From Pelomonas sp937871895 (GTDB lineage Bacteria; Pseudomonadota; Gammaproteobacteria; Burkholderiales; Burkholderiaceae_C): a stretch of DNA of 64,000 bases. A program made the position numbers and the translations under genes. Positions 8,229 through 18,399 of this stretch are shown here, piece by piece (within the stretch, counting starts at the first letter, position 1; every line of letters begins with the position of its first letter). The DNA lies in NCBI RefSeq assembly GCF_046348265.1, contig NZ_JAXMEO010000009.1; one strand, given 5' to 3'. The notes under the pieces are model-generated. The model saw nothing but the letters and a program-made list of their open reading frames with translations, was not told the DNA's origin and did no database searches.

Positions 8229-10418
8229 ATGTCCGCTCGAACCACCCACCACCGCCTGCAGGTGGACGCCGCCCTGGCGCAGTTCATCGACACCGAAGTG
8301 CTGCCCGGCACGGGCATCAGCCCGGCCAGCTTCTGGGCCGGCTTTGACGCCATTGCCCACGACCTGGCGCCCAAGAACCGCGCGCTGCTGGCCGAGCGCG
8401 ACCGGCTGCAGGCCGAGATCGACGCCTGGCACGAGGCACACCCGGGGCCGATTGCCGACATGCCGGCCTACAAGGCCTTCCTGACGCGCATCGGCTACCT
8501 CGTGGAGCCCCCCGCGCGGGTCCAGGCGACCACGGCGAACGTGGATGCCGAGCTGGCACAGCAGGCCGGGCCGCAACTGGTGGTGCCCATCCTGAACGCG
8601 CGCTATGCGCTCAACGCCGCCAATGCGCGCTGGGGCTCGCTCTATGACGCGCTCTACGGCACCGACGCCCTGCCCGAGCTTGAGGGCGCCACACGAGCCG
8701 GTGCCTACAACCCCGTGCGCGGCGCCCAGGTGATTGCCTACGCCCGCCGCGTGCTGGACCAGGCCGCGCCGCTGGCCGTGGGCACGCACGCCGACGCCGT
8801 GGGCTACCGCGTCGAGGGTGGGCAACTCGTCGTCGCGCTCAAGGACGGCACGGCCACACGCCTGGCCGACCCGACCGCCTTCGCCGGCTACCAGGGCGCT
8901 GCCGCCAGCCCCAGCAGCGTGCTCTTCGTCCACCACGGCCTGCACCTGGACCTGCGCATCGACCGTAGCACCGCCATTGGCGCCAGCGACCCGGCCGGCG
9001 TGGCCGACCTGGTGCTGGAGGCTGCGCTCTCGACCATCCTCGACCTGGAGGATTCCATCGCCGCCGTGGACGCAGAGGACAAGCTGAACGCCTATCGCAA
9101 CTGGCTCGGCATCCAACTGGGCACGCTGACCGAAGAGGTCAGCAAGGGCGGCAAGAGCTTCACGCGCACCCTCAACGCCGACCGCGTCTACACCGCGCCC
9201 GACGGCAGCCGGCTCACGCTGCACGGCCGCTCGCTGATGTTCCTGCGCAATGTCGGCCACCTGATGACCAACCCGGCCATCCTGCTCGGCGACGGCAGCG
9301 AGATCCCCGAGGGGATCATGGACGCCGTCATCACGACCACCATTGCCCTGCACGACCTGCAGGCGCATGGACAGAACGGGCTGCGCAACAGCCGCACGGG
9401 CTCGATCTACATCGTCAAACCCAAGATGCACGGCCCGGCAGAAGTGGCGTTTGCAGCCGAGCTTTTCAGCCGCGTCGAGCAGTTGCTCGGCCTGCCGGAC
9501 AGCACGGTCAAGCTCGGCATCATGGACGAGGAGCGCCGCACCAGCGTCAACCTCAAGGCCTGCATCGCCGCCGCCAGCAGCCGCGTCGCCTTCATCAACA
9601 CCGGCTTCCTGGACCGCACTGGCGACGAGATGCACACCGCCATGCGGGCCGGCCCCATGCTGCGCAAGGGCGATATGAAGACGTCAAGCTGGATCCAGGC
9701 CTACGAGCGCAACAACGTGCTGACGGGGCTCTCATGCGGACTGCGCGGCCGCGCCCAGATCGGCAAGGGCATGTGGGCCATGCCCGACCTGATGGCCGCC
9801 ATGCTGGAGCAAAAGATCGCCCACCCCAAGGCGGGCGCCAACACCGCGTGGGTCCCCAGCCCCACCGCTGCCACGCTGCACGCGCTGCACTACCACCAGG
9901 TCAACGTCGCCGCCGTGCAGCGCGAGCTGGAGGCCAGCACGCCTGAGCCCGACCTGCCGGACCAGCTTCTGAATCGCCTGCTCACCATCCCCGTCGCCCC
10001 GCGCGCCGACTGGACGCCCGAGCAACGCCAGCAGGAGCTGGACAACAACGTCCAGGGCATCCTTGGCTACGTGGTGCGCTGGGTGGACCAGGGCGTGGGC
10101 TGCTCCAAGGTGCCCGACATCCACGGCGTCGGCCTGATGGAAGACCGCGCCACGCTGCGCATCAGCAGCCAGCACATCGCCAACTGGCTGCACCACGGCG
10201 TGGTGAGCGCCGAGCAGGTGCGCGCCACCTTTAAGCGCATGGCCAAGGTGGTGGATCAGCAAAATCTGGGTGACCCTCTCTACAAACCATTGGCCACCCA
10301 CCCCGACGGCGAGGCCATGCGCGCGGCGCTGGATCTGGTCTTCCAGGGTGAGACACAGCCCAGCGGCTACACCGAGCCGCTGCTGCACGCCTGGCGCACG
10401 CAGCGCAAACAGCGTTAG
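8229..10418 (+). CDS. glcB: Malate synthase G
   Basis: 729 aa, matching the usual length (about 720) of the G isoform. It condenses glyoxylate with acetyl-CoA to malate. GGAGG just upstream selects ATG 8229 over 8211. Signatures seen: VLFVHHGLHLDL, EAALSTILDLEDSIAAVDAE (Mg-binding Glu/Asp), GRSLMFLRNVGHLMTNPAI, KLGIMDEERRTSVNLKA, FINTGFLDRTGDEMHT, and late in the protein the C-terminal cap with the catalytic Asp region (VDQGVGCSKVPDIHGVGLME). No isocitrate lyase or glycolate oxidase genes are adjacent. Confidence 0.97.
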   Translation: MSARTTHHRLQVDAALAQFIDTEVLPGTGISPASFWAGFDAIAHDLAPKNRALLAERDRLQAEIDAWHEAHPGPIADMPAYKAFLTRIGYLVEPPARVQATTANVDAELAQQAGPQLVVPILNARYALNAANARWGSLYDALYGTDALPELEGATRAGAYNPVRGAQVIAYARRVLDQAAPLAVGTHADAVGYRVEGGQLVVALKDGTATRLADPTAFAGYQGAAASPSSVLFVHHGLHLDLRIDRSTAIGASDPAGVADLVLEAALSTILDLEDSIAAVDAEDKLNAYRNWLGIQLGTLTEEVSKGGKSFTRTLNADRVYTAPDGSRLTLHGRSLMFLRNVGHLMTNPAILLGDGSEIPEGIMDAVITTTIALHDLQAHGQNGLRNSRTGSIYIVKPKMHGPAEVAFAAELFSRVEQLLGLPDSTVKLGIMDEERRTSVNLKACIAAASSRVAFINTGFLDRTGDEMHTAMRAGPMLRKGDMKTSSWIQAYERNNVLTGLSCGLRGRAQIGKGMWAMPDLMAAMLEQKIAHPKAGANTAWVPSPTAATLHALHYHQVNVAAVQRELEASTPEPDLPDQLLNRLLTIPVAPRADWTPEQRQQELDNNVQGILGYVVRWVDQGVGCSKVPDIHGVGLMEDRATLRISSQHIANWLHHGVVSAEQVRATFKRMAKVVDQQNLGDPLYKPLATHPDGEAMRAALDLVFQGETQPSGYTEPLLHAWRTQRKQR

Positions 10419-10534
10419 GCCACTGGAATTGGGGCCCAACTGGGCCCTCGCACCAGACTGTTGCTGGAATGCGACGATGCGAAGCTTGCAGACGGCTGTC
10501 GTTTGACTGAACCGTAAAGTTGGTCACACGCGTG

Positions 10535-10560
10535 ACTTCCGGCACCTGCCGGAAGTTTTA
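10535..10560 (+). terminator. Possible terminator after glcB
   Basis: ACTTCCGGC (10535-10543) and GCCGGAAGT (10548-10556) form a perfect 9-bp stem with a 4-nt loop, followed by TTTTA. It lies between glcB and the TonB receptor; it could also be a leader structure of the receptor mRNA. Confidence 0.55.
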
Positions 10561-10602
10561 CTTCCCACCCTTGAAGCTGGTTACCACTGGCATGGAGTGA
10601 CT

Positions 10603-13551
10603 ATGAGTCTGGCCTTTGCTCGATCGCGCAACCTACGCGCCTCGCTGATTGCTGCGGCAACCGCGACCCTGTGTTTCACGGCATTTCAAGCGCTCGCCCA
10701 GTCAACGGCGGGAAGCATTAACGGGCGCGGTGCAAAAGGTGACGTTGTTGCCGTTGAGAACAAGTCGATCGGCCTGAGCCGACAAATCACGCTCGACGCC
10801 GACGGCGCATTCCAGATCAGCCAGTTGCCTCCCGGCACCTACTCGGTGGTGTTGACCCGGCCAAATGGCAAGAAGGAAACCGTCTCGGTGGTCGTTCAAG
10901 CCGGCGAAGGCGCATACGCACAACTCGGCAATACGCTTGAGCGGGTGGAAATCACAGGCACGTCGACCAAGAGCTTCGACGTCAAGTCCACGGAATCAAC
11001 GCAGGTCCTGAGCAAAGCGCAACTGGATCGCATCCCAGTCGCTCGGAACGTCACCGCCATCACCCTGCTGGCTCCCGGCGCAACGGTGGGTGATTCTCGA
11101 ATCGGACAAACCACCTCACGTGCCGGTAACGTGCCCTCACTGGGCGGTGCGTCTCCCGCAGAAAATACCTATTACATCAACGGCTTCAACGTCACGAATA
11201 TCGTGAACGGGGTGGCATTCAATCAGGTCGCCTACGAAGGCGTCGCTGAACAACAGGTGAAAACGGGTGGCTATGGCGCCGAGTTTGGTCGCTCCCTCGG
11301 CGGCGTGATCAGCGTTACCACCAAACGCGGCACCAATGAGTGGACGGGCGGCGTCAACCTCAAACACAACAACTCAGCGCTTCAGGGCAAGTCGATCTAT
11401 ACCAAGCGCAACGAAACCACGGCCGAATGGGAAACCTATGAGCGCCCGGGTGGCCGAACAGACACCAGCTTGAATGCCTGGGTTGGCGGCCCAATCATCA
11501 AAGACAAGCTCTTCATATTTGGCCTGATTCAAGCCGCAAGCTTCAACTCTGATTCCTACTTTGCAAATACGCAGGAGGAAATCAAGAATTCAACGCCGCA
11601 ATACCTGTTGAAGCTCGACTGGAACGTCACCGACAGCAACTTCCTGGAGGTTACAGCATTCAATGACAAGGCGGTCGATAAAACCAAGACCTGGCTGTCG
11701 CCTGTAGCGTATGGCAAGGAAAAGGGAGAATATAAAGGACCCAGTTCCGAGACTTCCGGCGGCAAGAATTTCATTGCGAAATGGACCAGTTGGCTGACTG
11801 ATGATTTGTCCGTTTCGGCGCTGGCTGGCGTTGGCAAGTACGACCGGGCTTCTGAAGCCGCTGGCGCTGATTGCCCCGTGGTCATTGATCTGCGCACCTC
11901 GACCCGCAAAGACTACGGGTGCTTTACCGCCACGAGAATTAACGCGCCCAATGCCATCGACGAGCGTAAAGCTTATCGGATCGACGCTGAGTGGGTACTT
12001 GGCAAGCACACCGTCAAGGCCGGCCTCGACTACGAGAACTATTCCGTGGTTGACGGCACATCGACCCCTGGCGATGGCCAATACATTTTGCGCCGCCGCA
12101 ACCCTGGACAACGACTGGCCAACGGGTATGTTGTCCCGGCAGGCAGTGCCATCGAACTGATTGAGTACCGCCTTTTCCAGAATGGCGGCAAATTCAAGAC
12201 CACCAATTCCGCCTGGTACGTCGAGGACAGTCTCCAACTGACCAATCGCCTGGTTGTAACTGCTGGCGTGCGCAACGAATCCTTCACCAACCGCAATGCT
12301 GAAGGCACGCCGTTCATCAAGGTCAAGAATACTTGGGCGCCACGGCTCGGCGCCTCGTGGGACGTCAACGGGAATGCGGACTTGAAGGTCTACGGCAATG
12401 CAGGCCGCTACTACATTCCCGTCTACTCCAATACCAACGTCCGTTTGGCTGGTACCGAGCTGGATTACCGCGACTTTTATATGTACGGCGGCACGCTGTC
12501 GTCAGATCGATTCCAGCGCCCCACCAAGGGCAGTCAATTGGGCGAACGCGTCTATAGCAGTAACGGAAAAACGCCGAACCCGCTCAGCGTGGTGGATGCC
12601 AAGATCAAGCCGATGTTCCAGGATGAGTTCATCCTCGGCTTCCAAAAGGCCTTGGTTAGCAAATGGTCGGCTGGCGTCAAGCTGATCCACCGCAAACTAC
12701 GCAGCGGCATGGACGACATCTGCAATGACGAAGGTCCATCGCAATGGGCAGCGGCCAATGGCTATACCGAAGATCAGGCCGCAGCGATTGGTGAAGCGAT
12801 CGGTCATTGCTTCCTCTACAACCCTGGCAAGGCCTTGACAGCGAATATCGACATCAACGGTGACGGGCAACTCAAAGAAATCGTCATTCCGGCGGATGCT
12901 CTGCACATGCCTGCCGCCAAGCGCACGTACAAGGCTGTCGAACTGACTTTCGAGCGGGCCTGGGACAAGCGCTGGAGCTTGCAAGGTTCGTACGTGCTGT
13001 CCTACAGCAAGGGCAATGCTGAGGGCTATGTCAAATCGGACATTGGTCAAGACGACGCTGGTATCAGTCAGGACTTTGACTACCCTGGCCTGATGGAAGG
13101 TGCTGAGGGCTATCTCCCGAACGACCGCCGCCACACCTTCAAGGTCTTTGGCGCTTGGGCGCTGTCTGACGAAGTGCGGATGGGGGTCAACTTGGTGGTC
13201 CAGAGTGGTCGCCCCAAGAACTGCTTCGGCGTCTATGCAGGCACGCTGGATGGCGTGTCACAGGCCTACGGAGACGCGTCGTTCTGGTGCGGCGGCAAAT
13301 TGACGCCTCGCGGATCGCTCGGTCGCCAACCGTGGACCAAGCAGCTTGACCTGCAGTTCACCTATACGCCCAGCTGGGCGCGTGGGTTCACGTTCAGCGC
13401 CGACGTGCTGAACGTCTTCAACGCTCGCGGCGTGCGCACCATGCGTGAGGAAGAACAGTCCGGCATGAACGACCCAACGTCGAACTACGGTCAACCTTTG
13501 AGTTGGCAGCCCGCTCGCTCGGTCCGCTTGTTGGCCCAGTACGATTTCTGA
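10603..13551 (+). CDS. TonB-dependent outer-membrane receptor (Oar-like, with carboxypeptidase-regulatory-like N-terminal domain)
   Basis: 982 aa from ATG 10603. GGAG at 10594-10597 gives a 5-nt spacing and argues against the GTG at 10597. A signal peptide ends near ALAQ. Residues about 35-100 are a small beta-sandwich domain (LDADGAFQISQLPPGTYSVV) typical of Oar-type receptors. The plug follows (LERVEITGT, LSKAQLDRIPVARNVTAITL, YYINGFNVTNIVNG, YGAEFGRSLGGVISVTTKRG), then a long beta-barrel ending in LLAQYDF with the terminal Phe used for outer-membrane insertion. Ligand unknown. This is a stand-alone gene flanked by terminators. Its codon use is visibly more AT-tolerant than its neighbours. 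Confidence 0.93.
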   Translation: MSLAFARSRNLRASLIAAATATLCFTAFQALAQSTAGSINGRGAKGDVVAVENKSIGLSRQITLDADGAFQISQLPPGTYSVVLTRPNGKKETVSVVVQAGEGAYAQLGNTLERVEITGTSTKSFDVKSTESTQVLSKAQLDRIPVARNVTAITLLAPGATVGDSRIGQTTSRAGNVPSLGGASPAENTYYINGFNVTNIVNGVAFNQVAYEGVAEQQVKTGGYGAEFGRSLGGVISVTTKRGTNEWTGGVNLKHNNSALQGKSIYTKRNETTAEWETYERPGGRTDTSLNAWVGGPIIKDKLFIFGLIQAASFNSDSYFANTQEEIKNSTPQYLLKLDWNVTDSNFLEVTAFNDKAVDKTKTWLSPVAYGKEKGEYKGPSSETSGGKNFIAKWTSWLTDDLSVSALAGVGKYDRASEAAGADCPVVIDLRTSTRKDYGCFTATRINAPNAIDERKAYRIDAEWVLGKHTVKAGLDYENYSVVDGTSTPGDGQYILRRRNPGQRLANGYVVPAGSAIELIEYRLFQNGGKFKTTNSAWYVEDSLQLTNRLVVTAGVRNESFTNRNAEGTPFIKVKNTWAPRLGASWDVNGNADLKVYGNAGRYYIPVYSNTNVRLAGTELDYRDFYMYGGTLSSDRFQRPTKGSQLGERVYSSNGKTPNPLSVVDAKIKPMFQDEFILGFQKALVSKWSAGVKLIHRKLRSGMDDICNDEGPSQWAAANGYTEDQAAAIGEAIGHCFLYNPGKALTANIDINGDGQLKEIVIPADALHMPAAKRTYKAVELTFERAWDKRWSLQGSYVLSYSKGNAEGYVKSDIGQDDAGISQDFDYPGLMEGAEGYLPNDRRHTFKVFGAWALSDEVRMGVNLVVQSGRPKNCFGVYAGTLDGVSQAYGDASFWCGGKLTPRGSLGRQPWTKQLDLQFTYTPSWARGFTFSADVLNVFNARGVRTMREEEQSGMNDPTSNYGQPLSWQPARSVRLLAQYDF

Positions 13552-13572
13552 CACTCGTTCAGACGCTGTCCG

Positions 13573-13605
13573 GCCGCCGCCCGAGAGGGCTGGCGGCTTT
13601 TTTTT
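13573..13605 (+). terminator. Rho-independent terminator after the TonB receptor
   Basis: GCCGCC-GCCC (13573-13582), a GAGA loop, GGGC-T-GGCGGC (13587-13597), followed by eight T. Strong stem plus T-tract, 20 bp after the stop codon. Confidence 0.88.
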
Positions 13606-14095
13606 GCCTGGTCGCAGCGCACGTACGGAACTCGCCGCCGGCTTCGCGGAAGTCCCACAAAAAATGTGGCGCTTGCGCCCGCGCCTGGATCGGGAGCGCC
13701 TAGGGGCACTCATCGTCGAGCGAAGGCGCCAGGGCTCGATGGGCTACAACAGCCAAGCGGCGACTGTCAATCACCTTGGCGGCTCCCAGGCTGGCTCGAA
13801 ATTTAGTGCATGGGCTCTACGGGCCCGTTGCCGAACAGCGGAACCCAGCGAAACGCGTGGCGCCATCGCCTTCATGCTCAACGGCGACGTCCTAAAGCCG
13901 GGAGCTGTCGAGTGGCGCGGCGTCGCGTATTTGCCTCATCCGTAAAGTTTTCACAATTTCCGCCGCCAGAATTTGCAACTCCAGGGACCGGACACCGCCC
14001 CGCGCCACCCGCGCGGGTCGAAGTTCGGTGTTTTTTTAGCTGGCGCGGCGCCAACACCCATCAGCCCGCGCTCCCATTTAGGTCAGGAGTCCTGC
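13606..14095. other. Gene-free stretch upstream of the broken TonB receptor
   Basis: 490 bp between a terminator and the next start. The short open frames here have no ribosome-binding site and no recognisable domain, so I do not call a gene. The end carries AGGAG (14085-14089) for the gene at 14096. Any promoter is not obvious. Confidence 0.5.
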
Positions 14096-16979
14096 ATGCA
14101 AAGAAAGAACGTCGTCAGCGCTGCCGCGCTGCTGTGTCTCGCGTCGATCGCCTCGACAGCCATGGCCCAGCAAGCACTGGAGCGAGTTGAAATCACTGGA
14201 TCGAGCATCCGACGCATCGACAACGAAACTGCGTCACCGGTGCAGGTGATCACCCAGGCCGATCTGGCCCAAGCTGGCAAAGGTACCGTTGCCGAATTCC
14301 TTCAAACACTGACGGCAGACGGGCAGGGCTCCGTCCCCTTTACTTACGGGCGTGGCTTCTCCGGCGCCACGTCTTCGGGCATCTCGCTGCGTGGCCTTGG
14401 CGCCAACGCCACGCTGGTGCTCGTCAACGGCCGCCGTGCTGGCTGACGACGCGCAGCGCAGCTACACCGACCTGAACCAAATCCCGATGGAAGCCGTTGA
14501 GCGCATTGAAGTGCTCAAGGACGGCGCCTCCTCCACCTACGGCTCCGATGCCGTGGCTGGCGTGGTCAACATCCTGCTGAAGAAGAACTTCAACGGCACG
14601 GTCGCCAAGGTCACCCTAGGCATGTCCCAGAAGGGCGACGGAGAAGAGACCCGCGCCGCAGTCACGCACGGCTTCGGCAACATGGCCACGGATGGCTACA
14701 ACCTGCTGCTGAACGTTGAAGGCGGCCAGAAGCAGCCCATCTACTACCGCGACCGCATGGGCCGCGGCTCCGTGGGCGTGTCGGCCATCGGCCAGGCGCC
14801 CTGGGGCTTTGACCCCAACTCGAACGCCAGCAACAACATCAACCGCCTCGGTGGCAACGGCTGGATCCCGGCGCAGGCCAACGGCACGCGCCTGAACAAC
14901 AGCGCCAGCCAGTCCATCATCGGCAATGTCCGCAACCCCAGCACGCTGGACTACTACAGCCGCTCGGACGCCAACGGCGCCGGCTTCACCCGCAAGTTCG
15001 CGAACGCTGGCTCCTACTGCGCGGCCAACACCAACCTGCCGCAGAACAACCCGTTTGGCGCTTGCATCATTGACCAGCGCCTGGCGGTCAACCAGATCCA
15101 GCCCCTGCACGAAACGGCCAATTTCTTCGGCCGCTTCACCAAGGCCCTGGGTGCTGACCACGAGTTCTTCACTGAATTCGGCTACTACCGCACCAAGTCG
15201 CACGTGGATGGCTTGGCCACGGTGCCGTCAAGCGCCTACTTCACGCCCGATGGTGTGTCCAACTCGCAAACCGCTGCCACCGTGCTTGGCGCGAGCCACC
15301 CGGACAACCCCTACTTCGGCACGGCAGCCCGCCTGTCCTACCTGCCTCTCTACGACACCGGCATCAGCGGCACCGATTCGTCGGCGAGCACCACCCGTCT
15401 CGTGTCGGGCTTCAAGGGGACCATGGGCGGCTGGGACTACGACACGGCCGTCAACTACTCCAGCGCTACGCAGACCGACACCTCGCTCAAGGTGATGGAC
15501 TGGCGCGTCAAGAATGCGCTGCTGAACCCCACCGCCGCCAACGTGGCCACCGCCACCGCTTGGAGCTCCAAGTACGCCGCCCTGCCGGCCGGCACCTACT
15601 GGCGCATTGGCGAGAACGCCTCGCTGAACTCGGCCGCCATGTACGACGCCCTGCTGGCCAACAAGAGCCGCAAGGGTGAGAGCAAGACCTACGGCGCCGA
15701 CTTCAAGATCTCCAAGGAAATCGCCAAGGCACCGGGCGGCCCGATCGCCATCGCCTTCGGCGCTGAGGTCCGTCACGAAGAGAACAACCTGCCCTTCTAC
15801 GATGGATTGGGCAACTACATTGGCCTCTCGTTGACCAGCTACGGCGGCAAGCGCGACATCTACGCCGGCTTCACCGAAGTCGTCGTGCCGCTGACCAAGC
15901 AGATCGAACTGAGCGGTGCACTGCGCTACGACCACTACTCGGATGCTGGCAACGCCACCACCCCGAAGGTCGGTATCAAGTGGAAGCCCGTGCAGAGTCT
16001 GGCCCTGCGAGGCACCTACTCGGAAGGCTTCCGTGCGCCGTCGTCGCCCGAGAACAACCTGGGCTCCATCGCCGCCTTCAGCGGCGCGACGGTCACCGAC
16101 AACGCCCGCTGCGCCAGCCTGGCTGGCCTGCCCCAGGCCACCATCGATGCCAACTGCAAGAACGTGGCCCCGGCCTTCGTGCAGCGCGGCAACCCCGACC
16201 TGAAGCCTGAGAAGTCCAAGAGCTACACCTTCGGCATGGTTTGGGATGTGTCCAGCAGCCTGAGCATGAACGTCGACTTCTGGAGCATCAAGCGCTCGGG
16301 CCTGCCGGTTCTGGAAGACACCCAGTCCGCGGTGGACGCTGGCCGCGTGGTGCGTGACACCGCCACCAAGCTCACCCCCGGAGACCTGGGCGGCATCCTG
16401 AACGGCTTTGTCGTGTTCCAGAACGCCGACCGCAGCGAGACCCGCGGTGTGGACCTGGAAGTGAAGTCGCGCTTCAAGCTGCAGAACCTCGGCCAGCTCG
16501 GTGCCAACCTGACCTGGACCCACCTGCAACGCCAACGCGTCATCACCGAAGCCGGCGACGTGCATGACTACGCCGGCACGCACGGCAATTGCGAGATCAC
16601 GAACTGCATCGGCTCGCCCAAGACCAAGGTCAGCCTCGCGCTGTCGCTGGACATGGGCCAGTGGCGCCTGGGTTCGAACATCAACTACCGCGGTGGCATG
16701 TCGAACAAGCTGGAAGCTTCGGACACCGAGTGCGCGCAGACCACGGCCAACGGCGCTGACTTCCCCAAGGGCTGCCGCGTGTCTTCGTTCACCTCGACCG
16801 ACCTGTCGGCCCTGTTCCGCGCCACCAAGCAGTTGGAGTACAGCGTGGGCGTGAGCAACGTGTTTGACCGCAAGCCCGCCACCGACTTCGAGACCTACGG
16901 TGCCATCGGCTACTACCCGCTGGACTACGTCGGCGCCATCGGCCGCGCCTTCAAGGTCTCGGTGCGCTACATGTTCTGA
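14096..16979 (+). pseudogene. TonB-dependent receptor, frameshifted in the plug domain
   Basis: ATG 14096 is well supported by AGGAG 6 nt upstream. The first frame encodes a signal peptide (ends AMAQQ), LERVEITGSSIRR and a plug (VQVITQADLAQ, GISLRGLGANATLVLVNGRR), then runs into TGA at 14444. The rest of the receptor continues one frame over from 14439 (LADDAQRSYTDLNQIPMEAV, IEVLKDGASSTYGSDAVAGV) to a complete barrel ending in the aromatic RYMF. Homologues have about five residues (V-A-x-Y-G type) between NGRR and LAD; here a single base remains, which fits a loss of about 14 bp. The barrel is otherwise intact, so the lesion is recent or a sequencing error. Confidence 0.85.
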
Positions 16980-17020
16980 CCGTTCCTGACCGGCCTGCCT
17001 CCCCTGGGCAGGCCCCTCGA

Positions 17021-17053
17021 GAGGGCGCATCCCTGATGCGCCCTCTTTTTTTT
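17021..17053 (+). terminator. Rho-independent terminator after the second TonB receptor
   Basis: GAGGGCGCAT (17021-17030), loop CCCTG, ATGCGCCCTC (17036-17045), then eight T. A second perfect hairpin, GGCCTGCC (16992-16999) with GGCAGGCC (17007-17014), lies just upstream. Confidence 0.92.
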
Positions 17054-17106
17054 GGCTCGGACGGGCCGGCGAGAATCGCGCCCGCCCCCGCTGTTGAAGC
17101 TCCTGC

Positions 17107-18321
17107 ATGACACCCTCATCCACCCCCGCCAACCCCGAAGTTCTCGTCATCGGCGCCGGCCCCGCAGGTTCCGCCTGCGCCCGCGTGCTGGCGCAGGCCG
17201 GGCGCCGCGTGTGGCTGATGGACCAGCACCCGCTAGGCCGCGACAAAACCTGCGGAGACGGCCTCATCCCCGACGCCCACCAAGCGCTGGCGCGCCTGGG
17301 CCTGCTGGATGCCGTGATGGCGCGCGCCGAGCCCGTCGCGCATGTGGCCTGCATCGGGCCTCGCGGCGGCCGGATCGACGTGCCCGGCACCCTGGCCGTG
17401 CTGCCCCGGCGCGAGCTGGATGAATTGCTGGCGCGTGCTGCCATCGAGGCCGGCGCGCATTTCGAGCAAGCGCGCTTCGAGGCCCCGCTGGAAGCGGCGG
17501 GCCGCGTCGTCGGCGCGCGGCTCAAGCGGGGCGATGAAGTCATCGAGCTGCGCGCCCCCTGGGTCGTGCTCGCCACCGGCGCGGTCCCCAAGGCGCTGCA
17601 GGCTGCGGGCCTGTGCGAGCGCCACACCCCCAGCGGCGTTGCCCTGCGCGGCTACATCAAAGCGCCCAGCATGGTCGGGCGCATCAAGGCGCTGGAAGTG
17701 GTGTGGCACCAGGCCGTGCGGCCGGGCTATGGCTGGATCTTCCCGGCGCCGAACGGCTGCTTCAACATCGGCGTCGGCGTGACCGACTCGCACAAGGACC
17801 TGAACGGCAAGGGCCAGAAGAAGGACGTCAACCTGCGGGCCATCTTTGACGCCTTCGTGGCGGCCTACGCACCGGCCCAGCAACTGCTGGCCAAGGGTGA
17901 GTGGGTGGGCGAGCTCAAAGGCGCACCGCTGCGCTGTACCCTCACCGGCGCGCGCTGGACGCGGCCCGGCCTGCTCGTGACGGGCGAGGCCGCCGGCAGC
18001 ACCTACTCCTTCACCGGCGAGGGCATCGGCAAGGCGCTGGAGACCGGCATGCTGGCGGCCGACGCACTGCTGGCCGCCTTTGACGACGACACCGCCGCAC
18101 GCGCCCGCTACGAGGCTGCGCTGACCGCCCTCCGCCCCAAGTTCGAGCTCTACGAGCGCGCCAACCGCGTCAACGCCTACCCCTGGTTGGCTGACCTCTT
18201 GATCTGGCGCGCCAAGAAGAGCCCGCGCCTGCTCAAACGCATGAGCGGCGTGCTCAACGAGACCAGCAACCCGGGCAACCTCGTCAGCCTCAAGGGCCTG
18301 GCCCGCTTGTTCACCGAATAG
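17107..18321 (+). CDS. Geranylgeranyl-reductase-family FAD-dependent oxidoreductase
   Basis: 404 aa. The N-terminal FAD-binding Rossmann fold has VLVIGAGPAGSACARVLAQA, followed by DKTCGDGLIPDAHQALARLG, the GGR-family C-G-D-G block. RPGYGWIFPAPNGCFNIGVG matches the P-x-x-Y-x-W-x-F-P motif of the family, and GEAAGSTYSFTGEGIGKALE is the second FAD-binding block. Members reduce isoprenoid or other double bonds, or are uncharacterised flavoproteins; no terpenoid or chlorophyll genes are nearby to guide substrate. It starts about 50 bp after a terminator, so it opens its own transcript. The histidine kinase follows 78 bp later. Confidence 0.87.
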   Translation: MTPSSTPANPEVLVIGAGPAGSACARVLAQAGRRVWLMDQHPLGRDKTCGDGLIPDAHQALARLGLLDAVMARAEPVAHVACIGPRGGRIDVPGTLAVLPRRELDELLARAAIEAGAHFEQARFEAPLEAAGRVVGARLKRGDEVIELRAPWVVLATGAVPKALQAAGLCERHTPSGVALRGYIKAPSMVGRIKALEVVWHQAVRPGYGWIFPAPNGCFNIGVGVTDSHKDLNGKGQKKDVNLRAIFDAFVAAYAPAQQLLAKGEWVGELKGAPLRCTLTGARWTRPGLLVTGEAAGSTYSFTGEGIGKALETGMLAADALLAAFDDDTAARARYEAALTALRPKFELYERANRVNAYPWLADLLIWRAKKSPRLLKRMSGVLNETSNPGNLVSLKGLARLFTE

Positions 18322-18399
18322 GCCCGCTCGCGCGCTGCGCGCCGCCGTTCACCCGGCTGCGGCACCCGCCGCCCCACACCGCGCCTAGACTCGCGGGCC

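Noticed and set aside
13604..13945. 113-codon frame after the first TonB receptor
   Set aside because: No ribosome-binding site, no domain, and it starts inside a terminator T-tract.
14430..14450. Programmed +1 frameshift in the second TonB receptor
   Set aside because: No slippery sequence or stimulatory structure is evident, and conserved residues are missing, which fits a deletion better.
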